In this document: positions 5,634 through 5,842 of the stretch, in pieces
Layout: every line of letters begins with the position of its first letter
Position numbering within the stretch: position 1 is the first letter of the stretch
Assembly (NCBI GenBank): GCA_958420145.1
Contig: CATZIR010000048.1
Location: 1-5,842, forward strand
DNA: 5,842 nucleotides
Direction: 5' to 3'
Source of the DNA: an uncultured Eubacteriales bacterium
GTDB lineage: Bacteria; Bacillota; Clostridia; Christensenellales; UBA1242
Notes under the pieces: generated by a model
Told to the model about the DNA's origin: nothing
What the model saw: only the letters and a program-made list of their open reading frames with translations
The model's database searches: none
Made by a program: the position numbers and the translations under genes

Positions 5634-5649
5634 TCTTAGTATACTAAGA
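5634..5649. repeat. 16-bp perfect palindrome, copy 1
   Basis: TCTTAGTATACTAAGA reads the same on both strands. A nearly identical copy (15 of 16 bases) lies 147 bp to the right at 5781-5796. It has no loop, which suits a dimeric protein site better than an RNA hairpin. A weak TATAAA (5659-5664) lies 17 bp beyond TTAGTA inside it, so it could overlap a plus-strand promoter (speculative). Confidence 0.6.
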
Positions 5650-5719
5650 ATAATACATTATAAAATATATACGTGTGTATTTCCTATGTATGGAGCGATA
5701 TATTTTGAACCATAACTTA

Positions 5720-5779
5720 TAAGCATATTTTCATGTTATGTAAGCATATTTTCATATTATGTAAGCACATTTTATATTA
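5720..5779. repeat. Tandem repeat, 21-bp period, about three copies
   Basis: Units start with TAAGCA at 5720, 5741 and 5762. Copies 1 and 2 match at 20 of 21 positions; copy 3 has a T-to-C change and a one-base deletion and then decays. The 21-bp period equals two turns of B-DNA, so any bound proteins would sit on the same face. It lies between the two palindromes in DNA without a reading frame of note. Confidence 0.75.
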
Positions 5780-5780
5780 A

Positions 5781-5796
5781 TCTTAGTTTACTAAGA
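5781..5796. repeat. 16-bp near-palindrome, copy 2
   Basis: TCTTAGTTTACTAAGA differs from copy 1 by one central base, which breaks only the middle pair. As RNA it could fold into a 6-bp stem with a TTTA loop followed by CTG and six T (5800-5805), so a weak plus-strand terminator is an alternative. The remaining bases to 5842 show no identifiable gene; a purine-rich GGGAG near the end might be a ribosome binding site for a gene beyond the edge. Confidence 0.55.
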
Positions 5797-5842
5797 CTGT
5801 TTTTTATTTTCTATTCAAAAATAAGTAACTTTTTGGGAGTAG

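Noticed and set aside
5687..5779. Short peptide frames through the 21-bp repeats
   Set aside because: The repeats keep frame (21 is a multiple of 3), but frames are 10-16 codons, lack ribosome binding sites and resemble nothing known.
5720..5796. CRISPR array
   Set aside because: The 21-bp units are directly abutting with no unique spacers.

Overview
The window is a low-GC stretch of bacterial chromosome. It is most likely from a Bacillota (Firmicutes) lineage such as a gut Clostridia or Bacilli relative. This rests on the AT-rich composition, purine-rich AGGAG/GGAGG ribosome binding sites, sigma-A type promoters with 17-bp spacers, many U-tailed hairpin terminators, and Firmicutes-like LepA, TrxB and glycerophosphodiesterase-family sequences. 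All six gene stops seen are TAA. All 11 visible tryptophan codons are TGG, which argues against a code in which TGA means Trp. The species cannot be named from the sequence.

Layout, left to right. (1) On the minus strand, running off the left edge, is a glycerophosphodiester phosphodiesterase (GDPD)-family protein whose hallmark catalytic histidines and two metal ligands are substituted, so it may be a pseudoenzyme. (2) A divergent promoter region (714-851) serves it and lepA, each with a clean -35/-10 pair. (3) lepA (elongation factor 4) is otherwise full length (600 codons including the stop) but has a single in-frame TGA at codon 91, where the family carries a conserved Glu. (4) A consensus promoter and a roughly 95-nt structured leader precede the ribosomal protein operon rplM-rpsI (L13-S9), which ends in a strong terminator. 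(5) A non-coding spacer follows, holding a minus-strand promoter-like signal and a 12-bp bidirectional terminator. (6) A compact divergent regulatory unit comes next: a small zinc-ribbon membrane protein (minus strand) and a 66-residue XRE-type helix-turn-helix regulator (plus strand). They share a 97-bp intergenic region with two copies of the same perfect palindrome. One palindrome fills the -35/-10 spacer of the membrane-protein promoter; the other abuts the -10 of the regulator promoter, which appears to make a leaderless mRNA. (7) trxB (thioredoxin reductase) is intact, with its own promoter and terminator. (8) The right-hand 215 bp is non-coding and holds a 21-bp-period tandem repeat between two nearly identical 16-bp palindromes.

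Most genes are housekeeping (translation factor, ribosomal proteins, thiol redox). The most interesting parts are the twin-operator divergent unit (3912-4528), the TGA in lepA, the active-site-degenerate GDPD homologue, and the repeat/palindrome array at the right edge. I see no CRISPR array, tRNA, rRNA, insertion sequence or phage gene.
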